Origin: Ursus arctos
Taxonomy: Eukaryota > Chordata > Mammalia > Carnivora > Ursidae
Direction of reading: 5' to 3'
Length of the DNA stretch: 64,000 bases
Assembly (NCBI RefSeq): GCF_023065955.2
Contig: NW_026622852.1
Span: 10,027,423 to 10,091,422, forward strand
The position numbers and the translations under genes were made by a program. This document shows, in pieces, positions 1 through 17,815 of the stretch (its first letter is position 1; each line of letters begins with the position of its first letter). The notes beneath the pieces are model-generated. The model was not told where the DNA came from. It ran no database searches and worked only from the letters and a program-made list of their open reading frames with translations.

Positions 1-101
1 TTGCTGGCTTTTTCTTCATGGTCAGTATCTTCCTTTGAAACACTTGTTTCTTTTTCTTCAACTTCAACATCTGATGATGCATTTGATTGTTTAGTTGATG
101 C
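1..101 (-). CDS. PSIP1: PSIP1 fourth coding exon, cut by the window edge (residues 97-130)
   Basis: The acceptor TTATAG lies at 107-102. The 101 visible nt encode 33 residues beginning ASTKQSNASSDVEVEEKETS and continuing VSKEDTDHEEKAS, in frame with the preceding exon. This is the acidic, Ser/Glu-rich start of the LEDGF linker after the PWWP domain. The second residue is Ser where I recall Ala in human (QQAATK...), a small difference. The exon runs off the window at position 1, so no donor is visible. Confidence 0.95.
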
Positions 102-2549
<2,448 letters not shown>

Positions 2550-2727
2550 TCAAATATATGTCATTAAATAGCACTATGCTATGATGCAAGTATAAACAAT
2601 TCTTAACCCAAAATTCATTTTAAAAATCTTACATAAAGGGTAGACACAAATAATTCATTAAAGTTCAAATGCTTTTATTAAATTCAATCACAAACTCCTA
2701 GAATCCAGTCCTGTATTTAAAAAACAC

Positions 2728-2820
2728 TCAAGTTGCACAATGTGAATGTACTTAATGCCACTGAATTGTACACTTGAAAGTGGTTAAAATGGTAAATTTT
2801 ATGTATGTAATTAAAAAAAC
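2728..2820 (+). repeat. L1 3' end fragment
   Basis: The text 'gaattgtacacttgaaagtggttaaaatggtaaattttatgt' followed by an A-rich end is the familiar 3' terminus of older mammalian L1 elements. Confidence 0.65.
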
Positions 2821-2999
2821 GCCCCCTAATGAAAAGAACTGTGACACAACTCCATTAATCAATCCATTTAAAATGCATTCCAAATATAATTTTATTTCAA
2901 AGTAATTTGGTACAATACACAACTCATAAAACACTATCAACGAAGTACATTACTGTATGTATAAATACATAAGGTTTTTGGAATAAAATGTGTTAAGAA

Positions 3000-3600
3000 T
3001 TTCACTTTAATGAAGGAATGAGAGGTTACAACTGGTTCGTTTATTCATTCAGAAATTCATTAAAGTCGGTCTTGTATTTGCGGTAGTTATGTTCTATAAA
3101 GTCACCACACAAACACTGGTCACAATTTCGTCAACCAATCAATACATAATCTTGTTTTTTTGGTGTGTTTCTGTCTAAAGACACATGAACATATATTAGG
3201 GACTCATTCACATGGAACTCAGTCAGCAACTTATGTAACACATACTTTCTTTGCACAGCACAACACTGCCTTCTTGCACGTAGGAACGCTAAACAGCACT
3301 TCAGTACCATATTTGGGGGCTATAACTAACTGCAAACTGACCAAGAAAAAAAGCACAAAAACGCAAAAACTACAGCACTACCTAAGACTGCAAAAAGGAC
3401 AGTTTATAGTATAAGAGCAAAAACAAGAAGGCAAATTACTGCCCTGGTCAGCCTCAGCTAGGAACATGTGTATCAAATTACCCAAATTTTTGCCGTTTTG
3501 GTTGCACATGAAGGCACCCTGAGTACTGATTTGGATATATTTTTAGTGAGCAGGCAAATTCACAAATACAGAATCTGTGAATGATGGGACTAAACTGTGT
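3000..3600. repeat. Probable DNA-transposon fossil (family uncertain)
   Basis: The stretch around 3040-3590 ('ttcattaaagtcggtcttgtatttgc', 'ccgttttggttgcacatgaagg', 'gaatctgtgaatgatgggact') resembles a common Tigger-type mammalian element as I remember it. I cannot assign the subfamily. The ORFs here are chance. Confidence 0.35.
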
Positions 3601-4719
3601 ATCTGTATGTAATTGGAAATATTCTCCAGAACAGACCCCTTATATCTCCCCTACATCAGTTGGTCCTGCAGATATCTGTCAATTCTATAAAGGAAGATTC
3701 GCTGTACCTAGGAGTTTTTTGGTTATGCTGCTTGACTGTATTCTCCAAAGGAAAAGGAAAAGCAGATTACTACTCATTTCCTCTAAAATGTGCTACGATT
3801 TAAGATTATAAATTATTAATTAGGTATATATCACAAATTCCTTATCTGGTGAAATTCTTTAAGAATTAGGGACCTAATAACTACAGTTAACACTCCAGTT
3901 AGAGTATTTTAGAAGGTTTTAGGATAAAATTTTAATTAAAAAGAGACTTAGAGCTCTATTTAAATATAACCAGTGCATACAAAAGTCAGCTTTATAATTC
4001 AAATTCTGTAATTTAGGAATTCTCACTGTATGTATGTATTTTTAACTGCACATTGATTAAAGCACATTTAAATCATCATTATCTCATTTGATTCAGAAAC
4101 TCAGCCTTTTACTAGAAATCATTCATTCCTACCCATCATCTCAAATTAGAAAAATTAACACATTTAGTTAAAACAGTAAAACAATTCTTCCTACATGTTT
4201 CAAATTCCAAGTAAATAACTTGAATTAAATACCCATCAAAAACAAATATACTTCCAGTTAGAACAAAGCAATTCAACACAAATTCTCGTAAAACCTCACA
4301 AAAACAACACATAAAGCCAAAGATGACAAGAAACACAATACCATCAGAGACCTAGAAGCTGGAAAGAAAACTGAAAAAAGGACGGAAACTAAGTAGCCAT
4401 GTACAAACACAGCACCATCCCTTACAGTTCAAAATGCCCAATGGGCTCAAAATTGGTGGCATCAAGAACTTCCAAAAGTGTAAGGGATCTTAAATACTTA
4501 ATACAATTATAGAAAACTGTTCCAAAGCTTCAAACATGGAGGATTTTTAGATATGACTCTAAACCTAAAAGCTATTCAAAACAGAAGACTGATTCTACCA
4601 CGATGTTATTTAGTATATAATAAAGGTTTGACAGTTCAATTTACATGGGTTATTTTTCTTTTCTTAAAACAGACAGTCCTTTGCATGACAGCACGAGACT
4701 ATAAAAATGACCACGCAAA

Positions 4720-4914
4720 GGGGCGCCTAGATGGCTCGGTTAGTTGAGCATCTGACTCTTGGTTTCAGCTCAGGTCATGATAGGGTCATGATCTCAGAGT
4801 CCTGAGACTGAGCCCTCATGTCAGGCCCCACACTTAGCAGAGAGTCTGCTTGAGGGTTCTCTGCCTCTGCCCCTCCCCCTACTCACGCACACAAATAAAT
4901 CTTAAAGAAAAAAA
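4720..4914 (+). repeat. Carnivore SINE, plus orientation
   Basis: It starts 'ggggcgcctagatggctcggttagttgagc', has the usual 'agctcaggtcatgat' core and a CT-rich body, and ends 'aaataaatcttaaag' plus an A tail. It lies in PSIP1 intron 3. Confidence 0.9.
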
Positions 4915-6213
4915 GACAAAGCAAGGCAATCTTAATTAACAAGGGGGAATTATGATTGTTCCATAATTTAAAATTGTCAAAACATTAAACTCTATTACTG
5001 ACAGTGAAAAGACATGGAAAAAAAATAAAACTAATACTTTAGCACACTGTAATTTAAAACATTAGGAACATTGAGATTAAAATGTTTTTCTCTGTGGAAA
5101 AAATAACTCAGAAAGAATAGTTTGAACAGTGCTTACCTTCTTCTGATCATATAACTTATGTAAGAGTGAGCATATTTTCTATGCCTTGGAGAATTGTCAT
5201 ATTCCTAAGTCTGATCAGCTTCCAACATTTTATCCTTTGCACTTTCAATGTTGTGAAATATCTTTAATGTTTTTTGTTGGCATCACTTCCTCTGAGACAT
5301 CTTCATCCTTTTTATTACAACCACTTTTCTCATTTATATTGCTAAGCTTGCCTTCACTAAGTTCCTGCATATGCAGTCTCTCCAAATGCAGCATGTCTAC
5401 ATTTGAAGGTTAGCTATTTATTCTGTAACTCCACTTACATTCAGTTCAAATTTCACTTCTAGTGTTAATTTGTTTCTTTCCTGCACTTTCATCTTTGTTG
5501 GCCAATTCCCTATATTATTTTTTAAATGTAACCTGAATGGGTATATCATTGAGATAAAAATGCAACACCACCACTACACACTGTCATCTATGCATGAATT
5601 GAAAAACAGATGCACACTGACCAATCACCAAGAGCCTTTGAAAAAAGTGACATGCTATGCATCTGTTATTTATACTTTGACTTGTGGACTGAAGAGCTAG
5701 CAAAAATTCTGTGGTTTATGCAATTACAGTTAATATTCTGGGGTATGTGAAATCTGAATCGGGTTATTGGGGCACTAGTGTTATTTAACTAAAACATGGT
5801 AACCAAAATTCATGTATACGGGGCCTGTACCCTTCTCTTCATGCTTTGACTTTAAAATTCTACTTTTAGTAGATAGTAATACTGCCACTCTTGCTTTCTT
5901 TGTGACTGTATCATTACTTGGTCACGTCTTATTTGAGCTTTTCTCACAAAGTAAGACACAGCTAGATTACTAATCCAATCTGAAAGGTTTTTTTCCAATC
6001 TGAAAGTCTTAACAGAATTCTATTCAGCTAATATAATCATTTATATTTGGTCTTATTTACATCAACTTGTTTTATACATATACCTTTTGACTATACTTGG
6101 ATAACTGTTATTCTTATTTTGCTGAATAGGTTTTAAAAAATTCTCCCCTGATCCTTCTCTAGATTCAGATTTCAAGATCTACTTTATTTTTACTATACAT
6201 TATGCTCACAGTA
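4915..6213. other. PSIP1 intron 3, no recognisable feature
   Basis: AT-rich sequence without convincing ORFs, structural RNAs or repeats that I can name. Confidence 0.6.
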
Positions 6214-6546
6214 TAGCTGACTCTTGAACACAATGGGTTTGAACTTGCAGGTCCACTTATGAAGGGGATTTTTGTTTCGTTTTTTTTTTAACAGAATTGT
6301 AAACATCTTTTCTCTTCCTTATAATTTTAATTTCATTTTCTCTAGCTCACTTTATTATAAGAATACAGCATGTAATACATATAACATACAAAATATGTGC
6401 TAATTAACTATATACTATCAGTAAAGCTTCCAGTCAACAGTAGGCTCTTAGAAGTAAGTTTTTGCGGAGTTGAAGTTATTTGCAGATTTTCAACTGCATA
6501 GAGGGTCAGTGCCTCTAACGCCCATGCTGTTCAAGGGTCAACTGTG
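6214..6546 (-). mobile_element. MER2 (Tigger-type DNA transposon) copy, minus orientation
   Basis: It begins 'agctgactcttgaacacaatgggtttgaa' and ends 'ctgttcaagggtcaactgtg', the inverted terminal repeats of MER2. The inner text 'aatacatataacatacaaaatatgtgctaa' also matches. It is a non-coding fossil flanked by TA. Confidence 0.8.
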
Positions 6547-6654
6547 TAAGTCATACTTAAATTTGCATCTTTATCAATATACCAAAATTTAAATAACTAT
6601 GCCTTTCCAAGTGAGAATGCCTTTATAAGTCTAAATAGTTCACATTATGGAGAG

Positions 6655-7400
6655 AAGGTTAAAAAATATTCACACATGAAAAGATGCTCAATATCATTAG
6701 TCATCAGTAAAATGCAAAGCAAAACCAAAAGATACTACCTTCACACCCACTAGGATAGCTATAATAAGAGATAATAACACATCTTGGCAAAGATACCGAT
6801 AAATTAAAATCCTCGTATATCGCTGGTAGGAATGTTAAAATGATTCATGGCTGATTTGACAACGGTCTGGCAATTCCTGAAAGGATTAAACATAAAGTTA
6901 TCATTTGACCCAGGAATTCCATTCTTACAGAAGTAAAAATATGTCCATGCAAAAACTGGTACACACAAAACTTACATTCGTAACAGCCAAAAGTAAAAAC
7001 AATCCAAATGTCTATATATTGATGAATGGATAAATAAAATATGATAGATTAATACAATGGAGTATTTGGCAATAAGAAGTAATGAAGAACTATCATGTGA
7101 CACAATACAGATTAACCCTGAAAACATGATAAATGAAAGAAGCCAGTCATTAAAGACCACATGTTATACAGTTCCATTTATATAAAATGCTCAGAGCAGG
7201 CAAATAGGTTAGTGACTGCCATGGTAAGACAGGAGACAGAATTGGGGAGAAATGGGAAGTATCTGCTAAAGGGCACAGGGTTTCTTTTTGGCATGATGAA
7301 AATGTTTTAAACTGTGCTAATGGCTGCACTACTCTCTCAGATATATGATGTATTGAACTGTATACTTTAAATGAATTGTTTGAGATATCTCAATAAAGCT
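6655..7400 (+). repeat. L1 3' fragment (ORF2 end and 3' UTR)
   Basis: The text 'atgctcaatatcattagtcatcagtaaaatgcaaagcaaaacc' through 'ggaattccattcttacag' and 'ctcaataaagct' is typical of older L1 3' ends. Many stops; no coding capacity. Confidence 0.8.
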
Positions 7401-7759
7401 GTTGAAAATATTCTTCAGTGAGTACACATCCCACCAAAAAAACCAAAAATGATCCATAATTTTACCAACTATAGTTACTGTCTCAGCCTGCTTTTTAGCT
7501 GTATGTATACATATTAATAAGTAATTTAATGTATATGCTACATATTCATCCATACTTTTTCTAATTAAAATGAATCTCTTTATGGCAATAATTACTAACA
7601 GCTACATATTATTTCACTGAATGGCTATCTCAAAATTGACTCGCCTATTGTTGGAATACTTTCTGTAACATATTTTCTGTTATAAATTAATGGAGCCATA
7701 ATAAATATAATACTGCTCAATCTTTGCACCTATCTTCATAACATATTCTCAGTAGAACT

Positions 7760-8240
7760 GCTGGATCAAAGAATATGCTCAAGACTAAGGAACCCCTTAA
7801 TGAGACTCAAAAAACCATGGCGGAAGAAAGAAGAATCCTCCCACACTCTCATTGTAAAAAAGAAATGATAATTATGGAACATGATGGAGGTGTTAGCTAT
7901 TGCTACGGTGGTAATCGTATTGCAATACACAAATGTATCAAATCATGGTGGTTATCATACTGCAATATAGAAATGTATCAAATCAACATGTACACCTTAA
8001 ACTTATACATTTTTTTAAAGATTTTATTTATTTATTTGAGGGGGCAGGGGTGAGCAGGCGCTAGTGGAGGGAGCAGCAGAGGGAGAGGGACAAGCAAACT
8101 CTGTGCTGAGCTCCAGGCCTAACATGGGGCTCTATCTCAGGACCCTAATGTCCTGAGCCAAAATCAAGAGTCAGACACTCAACTTACTGAGCCACCAAGG
8201 TGCCCCAAACTTATACAATAGTATATATGTCTAGGGGTTA
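7760..8240 (+). repeat. L1 3' end interrupted by a SINE
   Basis: The text 'ggaggtgttagctat...aaatgtatcaaatcaacatgtacaccttaaacttatac' is the 3' terminus of an L1. It includes a 40-bp imperfect duplication (7907-7986). A SINE (8010-8206) interrupts it. Confidence 0.6.
8010..8206 (-). repeat. Carnivore SINE, minus, with clear target-site duplication
   Basis: Poly-T, 'aaagattttatttatttatttgag' and the head 'gccaccaaggtgcccc'. It is flanked by perfect 11-bp direct repeats AAACTTATACA at 7999-8009 and 8207-8217. Confidence 0.92.
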
Positions 8241-8261
8241 CATTGTTTTAAAACACTTCCC

Positions 8262-8473
8262 TTTTTTTTTTTTTTTTAAAGATTTTATTTATTTATTTGA
8301 CAGAGAGTGAGAGCACAAGTAGGGGGAACAGTAGAGGGAGAGGAAGAAGCCGGCTCCCCGCCAAGCATGCAGACTGAGATATGCCCAATGCGGGGCTTGA
8401 TCCCAGGACCCCGGGATCATGACTTGAGCTGAAGGTAGATAGATGCTTAACCATCTGAGCCACCAAGGCACCC
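8262..8473 (-). repeat. Carnivore SINE, minus orientation
   Basis: Poly-T from 8262, 'aaagattttatttatttatttgacagagag', and the head 'gagccaccaaggcaccc' at the right end. Confidence 0.9.
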
Positions 8474-9210
8474 TATTACGTTTTAATTAAAAAAATAAAA
8501 TAAAAGCACATGCCCACGCGCCCACATGCACATACACAGAATCCTCCCTGGGGATACAATCCCACAGGTTTGATGAAGAGGGTCTAGACTACTGTTTAGA
8601 CAGCCATCACTAGTCCCCAAGGGCACAACCTGATGTGGCTATGGCTCTGATTCATTCTTCAAAGCAGCCCATTTTAAAATGACATACCGAAAATAAATAA
8701 ATAAATAAAAAGCTTTAAAATTAAGATTTAAAAAGTAAATAAAATAACCTATAAATCTCAAAGAAAATACATCAAAACATGAACAGGTTTTGGGCTTATT
8801 TCTAAAAAACAGGAATAAAATGACTTGTTTCCTTTATAGAAAACTTTTTTTTTTCTAATTTAACAATGAAAAGATACGTTAATTCAGAGTTACCCATCAA
8901 ATTCCAGAAGTGAAAAGGAACTTTAGGTATCACCAAAATCCACATCTTAAAGATTAGAAAACTGAAGACCAGAAGGATTAACTCATTCAAGCAAGGTCAT
9001 CTAGCTATTAAACAGCAGAGCCTCAACTCTGTACAGTATTCCTTAACAGCATTTCAGGTTTTCCTTTATTCACTGTAATACAGTCTCTGAAACACCTACT
9101 AAAATACTGATACCATATCCCTATATATATGACTTCTGACTTTAAATACCAATATCCTCACCCTTAAGAATCAAGGGCTAATGTAAAATGTCCCAAGGGC
9201 AAATCATTAA

Positions 9211-9524
9211 CAACTGGCCCTTAAGCAACATAGGGGTTTGGGGTGCTGACCCCCCCCATACAGTCAAAAATCCACAAATAACTTCATCTCCCCCTTAACT
9301 ACTAATAGCCTCCTCTTGACCAGAAGCCTTATTAATAAGTCAATCAACACACATTTTGTATGTTACATGTATTATATACTGTATTCTCACAATAAAGCTA
9401 GCTAGGAAAAATGAAACATTATTTAAAAAATCATGAAGAAGAAAAATACATTTACAGTACTGTAAAAAGTCCGCGTATAAGTAGACTTACACAGTTCAAA
9501 CCCATGTTGTTCAGGGGTCAACAG
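9211..9524 (+). mobile_element. MER2 (Tigger-type DNA transposon) copy, plus orientation
   Basis: It begins 'caactggcccttaagcaac' and ends 'acccatgttgttcaggggtcaac'. The centre has 'ctactaatagcctcctcttgacc' and 'tgtatgttacatgtattatatactgt', as in MER2. It is the opposite orientation to the copy at 6214-6546. Confidence 0.85.
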
Positions 9525-9770
9525 ACGTATGCCTCACCAAAGCTCCATTATCACACACCTGGAGCTCTCTACCTCTAAGGCAAACCAGAAGTCATATGTA
9601 AAAAATAGGAAAGCTTATCAGAGCTGAAGATACAAAGCTCAAAACTCATTGAACTGTTGCCAAGTACTACTACTAAATAGCCCTATTTCCAAAAACACTG
9701 ATTCTAACTTGCTGCTTTATTTCTCATTACTAAATCACAAAATATGAAATATACTGTTTTAAAACTAGGG

Positions 9771-9967
9771 TTTTTTTTTTTTTAAGATTTTATCTATTTA
9801 TTTGACACAGAGAGAGAGAGAGCCCGCATACGCACAAGCAGGCAGAGCAGCAGGCAGAAGCAGGCTCCCCACTGAACAGAGAGCCCAATGGGCTGGATAC
9901 CAAAGTCCTGGGATCATGACCTCAGCCAAAGGCAGACGCTTAACCAACTGAGCCACCCAGGTGCCCC
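9771..9967 (-). repeat. Carnivore SINE, minus orientation
   Basis: Poly-T, 'aagattttatctatttatttgacacagag', and the head 'ccacccaggtgcccc'. The flanks share ACTAGG. Confidence 0.9.
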
Positions 9968-10002
9968 TATTACTAGGTTTTGTAACAGCATGGGTTCCTT
10001 GG

Positions 10003-10200
10003 TTTTTTTTTTTTTAAGATTTTATTTATTTGGCAGAGAGAGAGAGTGAGCGAGCACGAGCAGGGGGAGCTGTAGGCAAAGCAAGCAGAGCAGGCAGAGG
10101 CAGAAGCAGGCTCCTGATGCAGGGCTCGATATCCCAGGATCCTGGCATGATGACCTGAGCCAAAGGCAGACACTAAATCAACTGAGCCACCCAGGCACCC
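10003..10200 (-). repeat. Carnivore SINE, minus orientation
   Basis: Poly-T, 'aagattttatttatttggcagag', and the head 'gccacccaggcacccc'. The flanks share CAGCATG (9986-9992 and 10201-10207). It lies only about 35 bp from the previous SINE. Confidence 0.9.
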
Positions 10201-10769
10201 CAGCATGCATTCTTTGTAACAGCAAATGATTCAAGAGACAACTGAATATATATCTACTATGTGCCATGAGTCTGCTGGTATAGAGATGAATAAACAGTGT
10301 AAGGCTTCTGAGAAACTATACTGTATAAAGACCCACACCAACACACGCCGTTAGTTACAGCTAGAGTACAGAAGACGTATGGAAGAAGAAGCGAAGAAAA
10401 TAAAATCCCACCCTATGATTTCATTTCTTTACTCCTTTCTTGTGGACAGGTTATACAAAAAACTGCCACCTCCCCATTCATCTTCACTCCTAAAACTATG
10501 CATCAGACTTGTTTTAAAACAGCCTGTGATCGATATTTTTGAAGTTCCTAGAACTGAGCATCCAACCTCTTTGTATTAAGACAAAATCAGTAAGGAGATA
10601 AATTTAACAAAATAACATCTTCATTTAAATTTTCTAGACTTCAGAGATAGACCTGTGAGAGTATTTCCTCAGTAAGCAATAGCAATCAGCAAAAATTCCA
10701 ACTGCATTTCAAACAATTTAACACTACAAGTATTAGGTTTTGAAAAATATGGTAACGTTATCTTTAGAA

Positions 10770-10960
10770 GCTGACATTTATCATTTAATACATGTGAAGC
10801 ACTGTTCTAAGCATTTTTCATGTAGTCTTGTTTACGCCCCAAAATTCTGAGATAAATTATTCCCGTTTTACAAATAAGAAAAGGACACAAGGCTAAGTAA
10901 CCTGCTCAAGGTCATGTAGCAGGTAAATGGCCGTCAGAATTCATAAAAGGTCTTTCTGAT
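10770..10960 (-). repeat. MIR element
   Basis: The text 'gcactgttctaagcatttttcatg', 'attcccgttttacaaataagaaaagg' and 'cctgctcaaggtcatgtagcaggtaaatgg' follows the antisense MIR consensus. Confidence 0.75.
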
Positions 10961-11059
10961 CTAGTTGTCTTAAACACTATATAAATGTTGGTTAATGGAC
11001 AGCAAATTCATAATCAACAAATGATTTTATCTAGGGCGTACACTTTCAATGTATCACCA

Positions 11060-11880
11060 AATATTTAACAGCTAGTACGCACCAGGCACTTAAGTAAATG
11101 ATGACAAACAAGACAGACAAAGGTCCCTGCTCTCCAAGCTCTTCACTTGTGGGTGAAGGGGGAAAAAAATTTTAGTCATCATAGAAATGAAGAAAATAAG
11201 TATGAAAAAGAGGACGTGAGCTTAGACCTAAATGACTTTGAAAATCCGAAGGCGTTTCCCAAGAAAGAAAAAATAAGCAAGGACCTGAGACAAGAGAAAG
11301 TAGATTTATGTAACAGTGAAAAAAATGTGTGTGATAAGGTTGGAGAGGTAAGCATAGGCTAATTCATACAGTTCTTAATACACAGCATTTATAGATAAAT
11401 GAAGATTTCTGGACGGGGAAATGAAATGATCTGACTAGGATATGAAGATCACTTTGACTATATACAAAGAGTGCAAACTGAAACCGAGACAGGGTTAGGA
11501 CACTTTTTTTTAAAAGATTGTATGTATGTATGTATTTATGGGGGGGGATGAGCAGGGGGGAGAGGCAGAGGAGAGAGAAAAGCAGACTCCCCGCTGGACA
11601 GGGAGCCTGATATGGGACTCATCCCAGGACGCTGGGATCATGACCTGAGGCGAAGGCAGATGCTTAACCGACTGAGCCACCCAGGCACCCGGATTAGGAC
11701 AGTATAAAAGTAATTGTGGCATGGGCTGAAGTTGTAGTAGAGGAGAGAGAGAAAAGTGGACAGATCATAACACACTCTAAAAGAAAAGAATAAAACTTGC
11801 TGGCTGACTGCTAGCGGGGAAGGGAAAAGAATACATATGTAATCAAAGATAACACCACGACTTGGCTCCAGCAAAGCACT
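11060..11880. repeat. Degenerate ancient interspersed repeat (L2-antisense start, family uncertain), split by a SINE
   Basis: 'caccaggcacttaagtaaatgatgac...aggtccctgctctccaagctc' resembles antisense L2. The continuation ('gatcactttgac', 'gggctgaagttgtagtagaggagag', 'gataacaccacgacttggctcc') resembles a long old repeat that recurs near 19.6, 33.5 and 51.6 kb. A 71-codon ORF at 11147-11362 is incidental. Confidence 0.45.
11504..11690 (-). repeat. Carnivore SINE, minus orientation
   Basis: Poly-T, 'aaaagattgtatgtatgtatgtatttatgg', and the head 'gccacccaggcaccc'. It is flanked by TTAGGACA at 11495-11502 and 11694-11701. Confidence 0.9.
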
Positions 11881-12860
11881 GGGTCCTTGTCAGTCTCATT
11901 TACTAAGAATCCGTCTCGAATGTTAGTTTTAAGATACCTAGCAGATGGTCACAGTTGGTATACATAAGGGCTCATTGTTGTCTAATATTCAAAACTCAAC
12001 TGCTAGATGAATTTACTGTGAATGTCATAAAATGCTAAGAAAAATCAAAGTTTCTAGGTCAGAGCAAGAATGAATGAATGAAGCTCAAGAACCAAAAAGG
12101 TTCTGCACTAAATTCACATTTAAAAAATATCTTTTAAAAAATCTTAATCTATAAATCAGTTATGAATAAGTATAGTTTTCCAAACTGCCATCTCTTCTCC
12201 CATGTTCTTCCTTTCCCACATCCCTAACTATAGGCTGTTAGTAAACTCTCATTTATGCAAAATCCAAACTGAAAGGCTCCCAATAACCACCATCCCGATT
12301 TGGGGGGGAGGTGAGGGCAGCAAGGCAAATCATCAGAGACCGAGTTTCTAAAAATTAGACTTAAATACAGAAAAAGCTAAGTCAGCAGACCAATGGAGAT
12401 ACAGCAGCACTGCCTTTCCAAAAATAAATGGTATACTTACGACAACACTAAAGCACAAAACATCACATGTTGAAATGAAAATATTAGCTTAATTTTAAAG
12501 TTATATTCTAAATCCTTGAATATATTCCAATTTCTTAAATATTAATAATTCATTGTCTTCATTAATCATTCAGTACCACTATTTTGTTATTAACCAAACA
12601 ATGCTTAATGAAAGTTTGGTTATTTAGTGTTGTTTTAAAATTTACAGATATTTACAACATAAAAATCTTCATTTTTAAATGCTGGGGGAAGGTACAGTCA
12701 TTCCTCTAAACATAATATAAAAATAAACTATGTGTTTTATGAAGCTATAAGGCCCCATATGAAAGTACATAAAATCTGTCCCATTTCAGAAAAATCACAT
12801 TTAAAGAATTCTAAACTTACAAAACTGAAAAATTCTAAGGAATGTCTACTCACATTACTA

Positions 12861-13040
12861 CAGTGTTTCCAAACTTCACATGCATCAGAATCATCTGGAA
12901 GGCTTGTTAAAACAGATTGCTGGGCTCCACACCCCAGCTTCTGGCAGGAGTTGTGAGGTAGGGTCCAAGAATTTGCATGTCTAAAATTCCCATGTGATGT
13001 TGGTGCAGCCGGACCTAGTACCACACTTTGTAAACCTCTA
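12861..13040 (+). mobile_element. MER5A-type hAT-Charlie DNA-transposon fossil
   Basis: 'cagtgtttccaaacttcacatgcatcagaatcatctggaaggcttgtt', 'gctgggctccacaccccag' and 'aagaatttgcatgtctaa' follow the MER5A consensus. Non-coding. Confidence 0.8.
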
Positions 13041-13264
13041 TCTAACCCAATACCCAGTACACAAAGTTTTCATCAAAAGATACCTTTTCCTATTAAATTT
13101 ATAGGAATTTTAAAAATGGTAGATTACCCTCTTGAGCCACAAATTCATCATTTCTTACAAAACTTAACTTTTTCTGTATAGGATATACCTAAACCCGACT
13201 CAAAGTAATTATGAAGGCCGATCCAATTCTAGACTCAAAACTGCATTTAAAAAAATAATAATTA

Positions 13265-13462
13265 TGCAGCATTGTATAATACCATTAATACAGTATGTCC
13301 AGAATTGGCAAATCTACAGAATGGTTGTCTAATTCTTGGGAGGAAGAAATGGAGAATAACTGCTAATGGATATTAAAATAAATGTACTAAAACCCACTGA
13401 ATTACATACTTTAAACAAGTGAAACTTGATGATGTAAACTTCATCTCAATAAAGCTATTAAA
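13265..13462 (+). repeat. L1 3' end fragment
   Basis: 'ctgaattacatactttaaacaagtgaaacttgatgatgtaaacttcatctcaataaagct' is a typical older L1 3' terminus. Confidence 0.7.
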
Positions 13463-14312
13463 AGAAATTATGTGAAAGTTCACATAGTAAATAAGCAACA
13501 TTAAACCAAATGTTGCCATTGTAGACACTGTTAGAAACACATAATTCCAATTAGCTATATCAACCACTTTGTTTCTCCTGGTCCAAGGTAAACAATCCTA
13601 CTTTACCAAAATTATTGCAAATTTTAAACTTCAAGTCCAAAATCAGCAAAATCATAGAAACAGTACTTCTAAGACTGTTAAATTATAGGTATGTAGAATA
13701 TCATACACCAAAATCAATGAAATAGGCCCTGGAGTAGTCCTATACACCTAGAAGTACCAGTTAAACAATATCTGGCTGCAATTTTTGAAAAATTAATATG
13801 CTCTACCAAATTGGTCCTCTGCCCACATATCCACCAGGGGCAGCAGAGCAGTCACAGTGGCCTTCAGGACCACATAAATACACATGCGAGAACTATCCAG
13901 ACTTCTCACTCTTCCTATAATATACCATTTGTGTGGCTAATATCACAAAGCCTAAAACAAGGTGCTAAGCTGTCCTTAGGAAAAGCATTTATTATACTAA
14001 ATATCAATACCAAATGCCCTGTCAAGAACTTTCTTTACATACTTTCATCTATCAGTCATTCTTCTGGTGGCTTTTATAATTAAGGAAACATCTATTCCAA
14101 GGAAAGTTAAACCTGTAGCATCTAATTTTTCTGCCCTAAAAAAAATTTTTAAAAGGGAAACTTGAAGACTTTTTTCCAAAATTCAATGATCTCCAAGTTT
14201 CCTATTATTACTCTATTTTCTCTTTGAAGTAATCTCTACTTATTTTTTCATTTTATGCTCAATGACCCTACTACATTAACTCTGATTTGCCTTTAGAGCT
14301 AAAAGGACTTAC

Positions 14313-14389
14313 GTCTCATGAGTTCCAAAAAAGAAAATGGGTAGTTTGTTTGTGGGTGGTTTTACAGCTCCATCAGGAACTTCATCTAC
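14313..14389 (-). CDS. PSIP1: PSIP1 second coding exon (residues 25-50)
   Basis: The minus strand reads an acceptor (CTTTTAG) at 14396-14390, then 77 nt encoding VDEVPDGAVKPPTNKLPIFF followed by FGTHE, plus the first two bases (AC) of Thr50, then a consensus donor GTAAGT. Phe44, the third aromatic-cage residue of the LEDGF PWWP domain, is encoded here. The phase is 0 at the 5' side and 2 at the 3' side, and it fits both neighbouring exons without a gap. No frameshift or stop is present. Confidence 0.97.
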
Positions 14390-14523
14390 CTAAAAGAAAG
14401 ATCAGAAAATTAAAATCTTTTAAATCATACACACCTCAACACACCAGAATAAAGTGAGAACAAGATATCCAAAAGGGATCTGATAAAAGTAGACCAGTTC
14501 TATAGGTCATGATCCCTATTCCA

Positions 14524-14574
14524 GTTCTGAAACCCACAAAGTTCTGAAACCCAAGAAGTTCTGAAACCCAAAAT
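14524..14574. repeat. 17-bp tandem repeat, three copies
   Basis: GTTCTGAAACCCACAAA, GTTCTGAAACCCAAGAA and GTTCTGAAACCCAAAAT stand head to tail at 14524-14540, 14541-14557 and 14558-14574. They lie in PSIP1 intron 2, about 135 bp upstream (in gene sense) of coding exon 2. Confidence 0.95.
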
Positions 14575-17778
<3,204 letters not shown>

Positions 17779-17815
17779 TCAGAAACCCGAAGGGAGGGGC
17801 CGCACGGGGAGGCCC

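Noticed and set aside
11147..11362. Charged 71-codon ORF, superficially like a nuclear protein
   Set aside because: Within a degenerate ancient repeat in a PSIP1 intron; wrong strand for the gene and no splice context.
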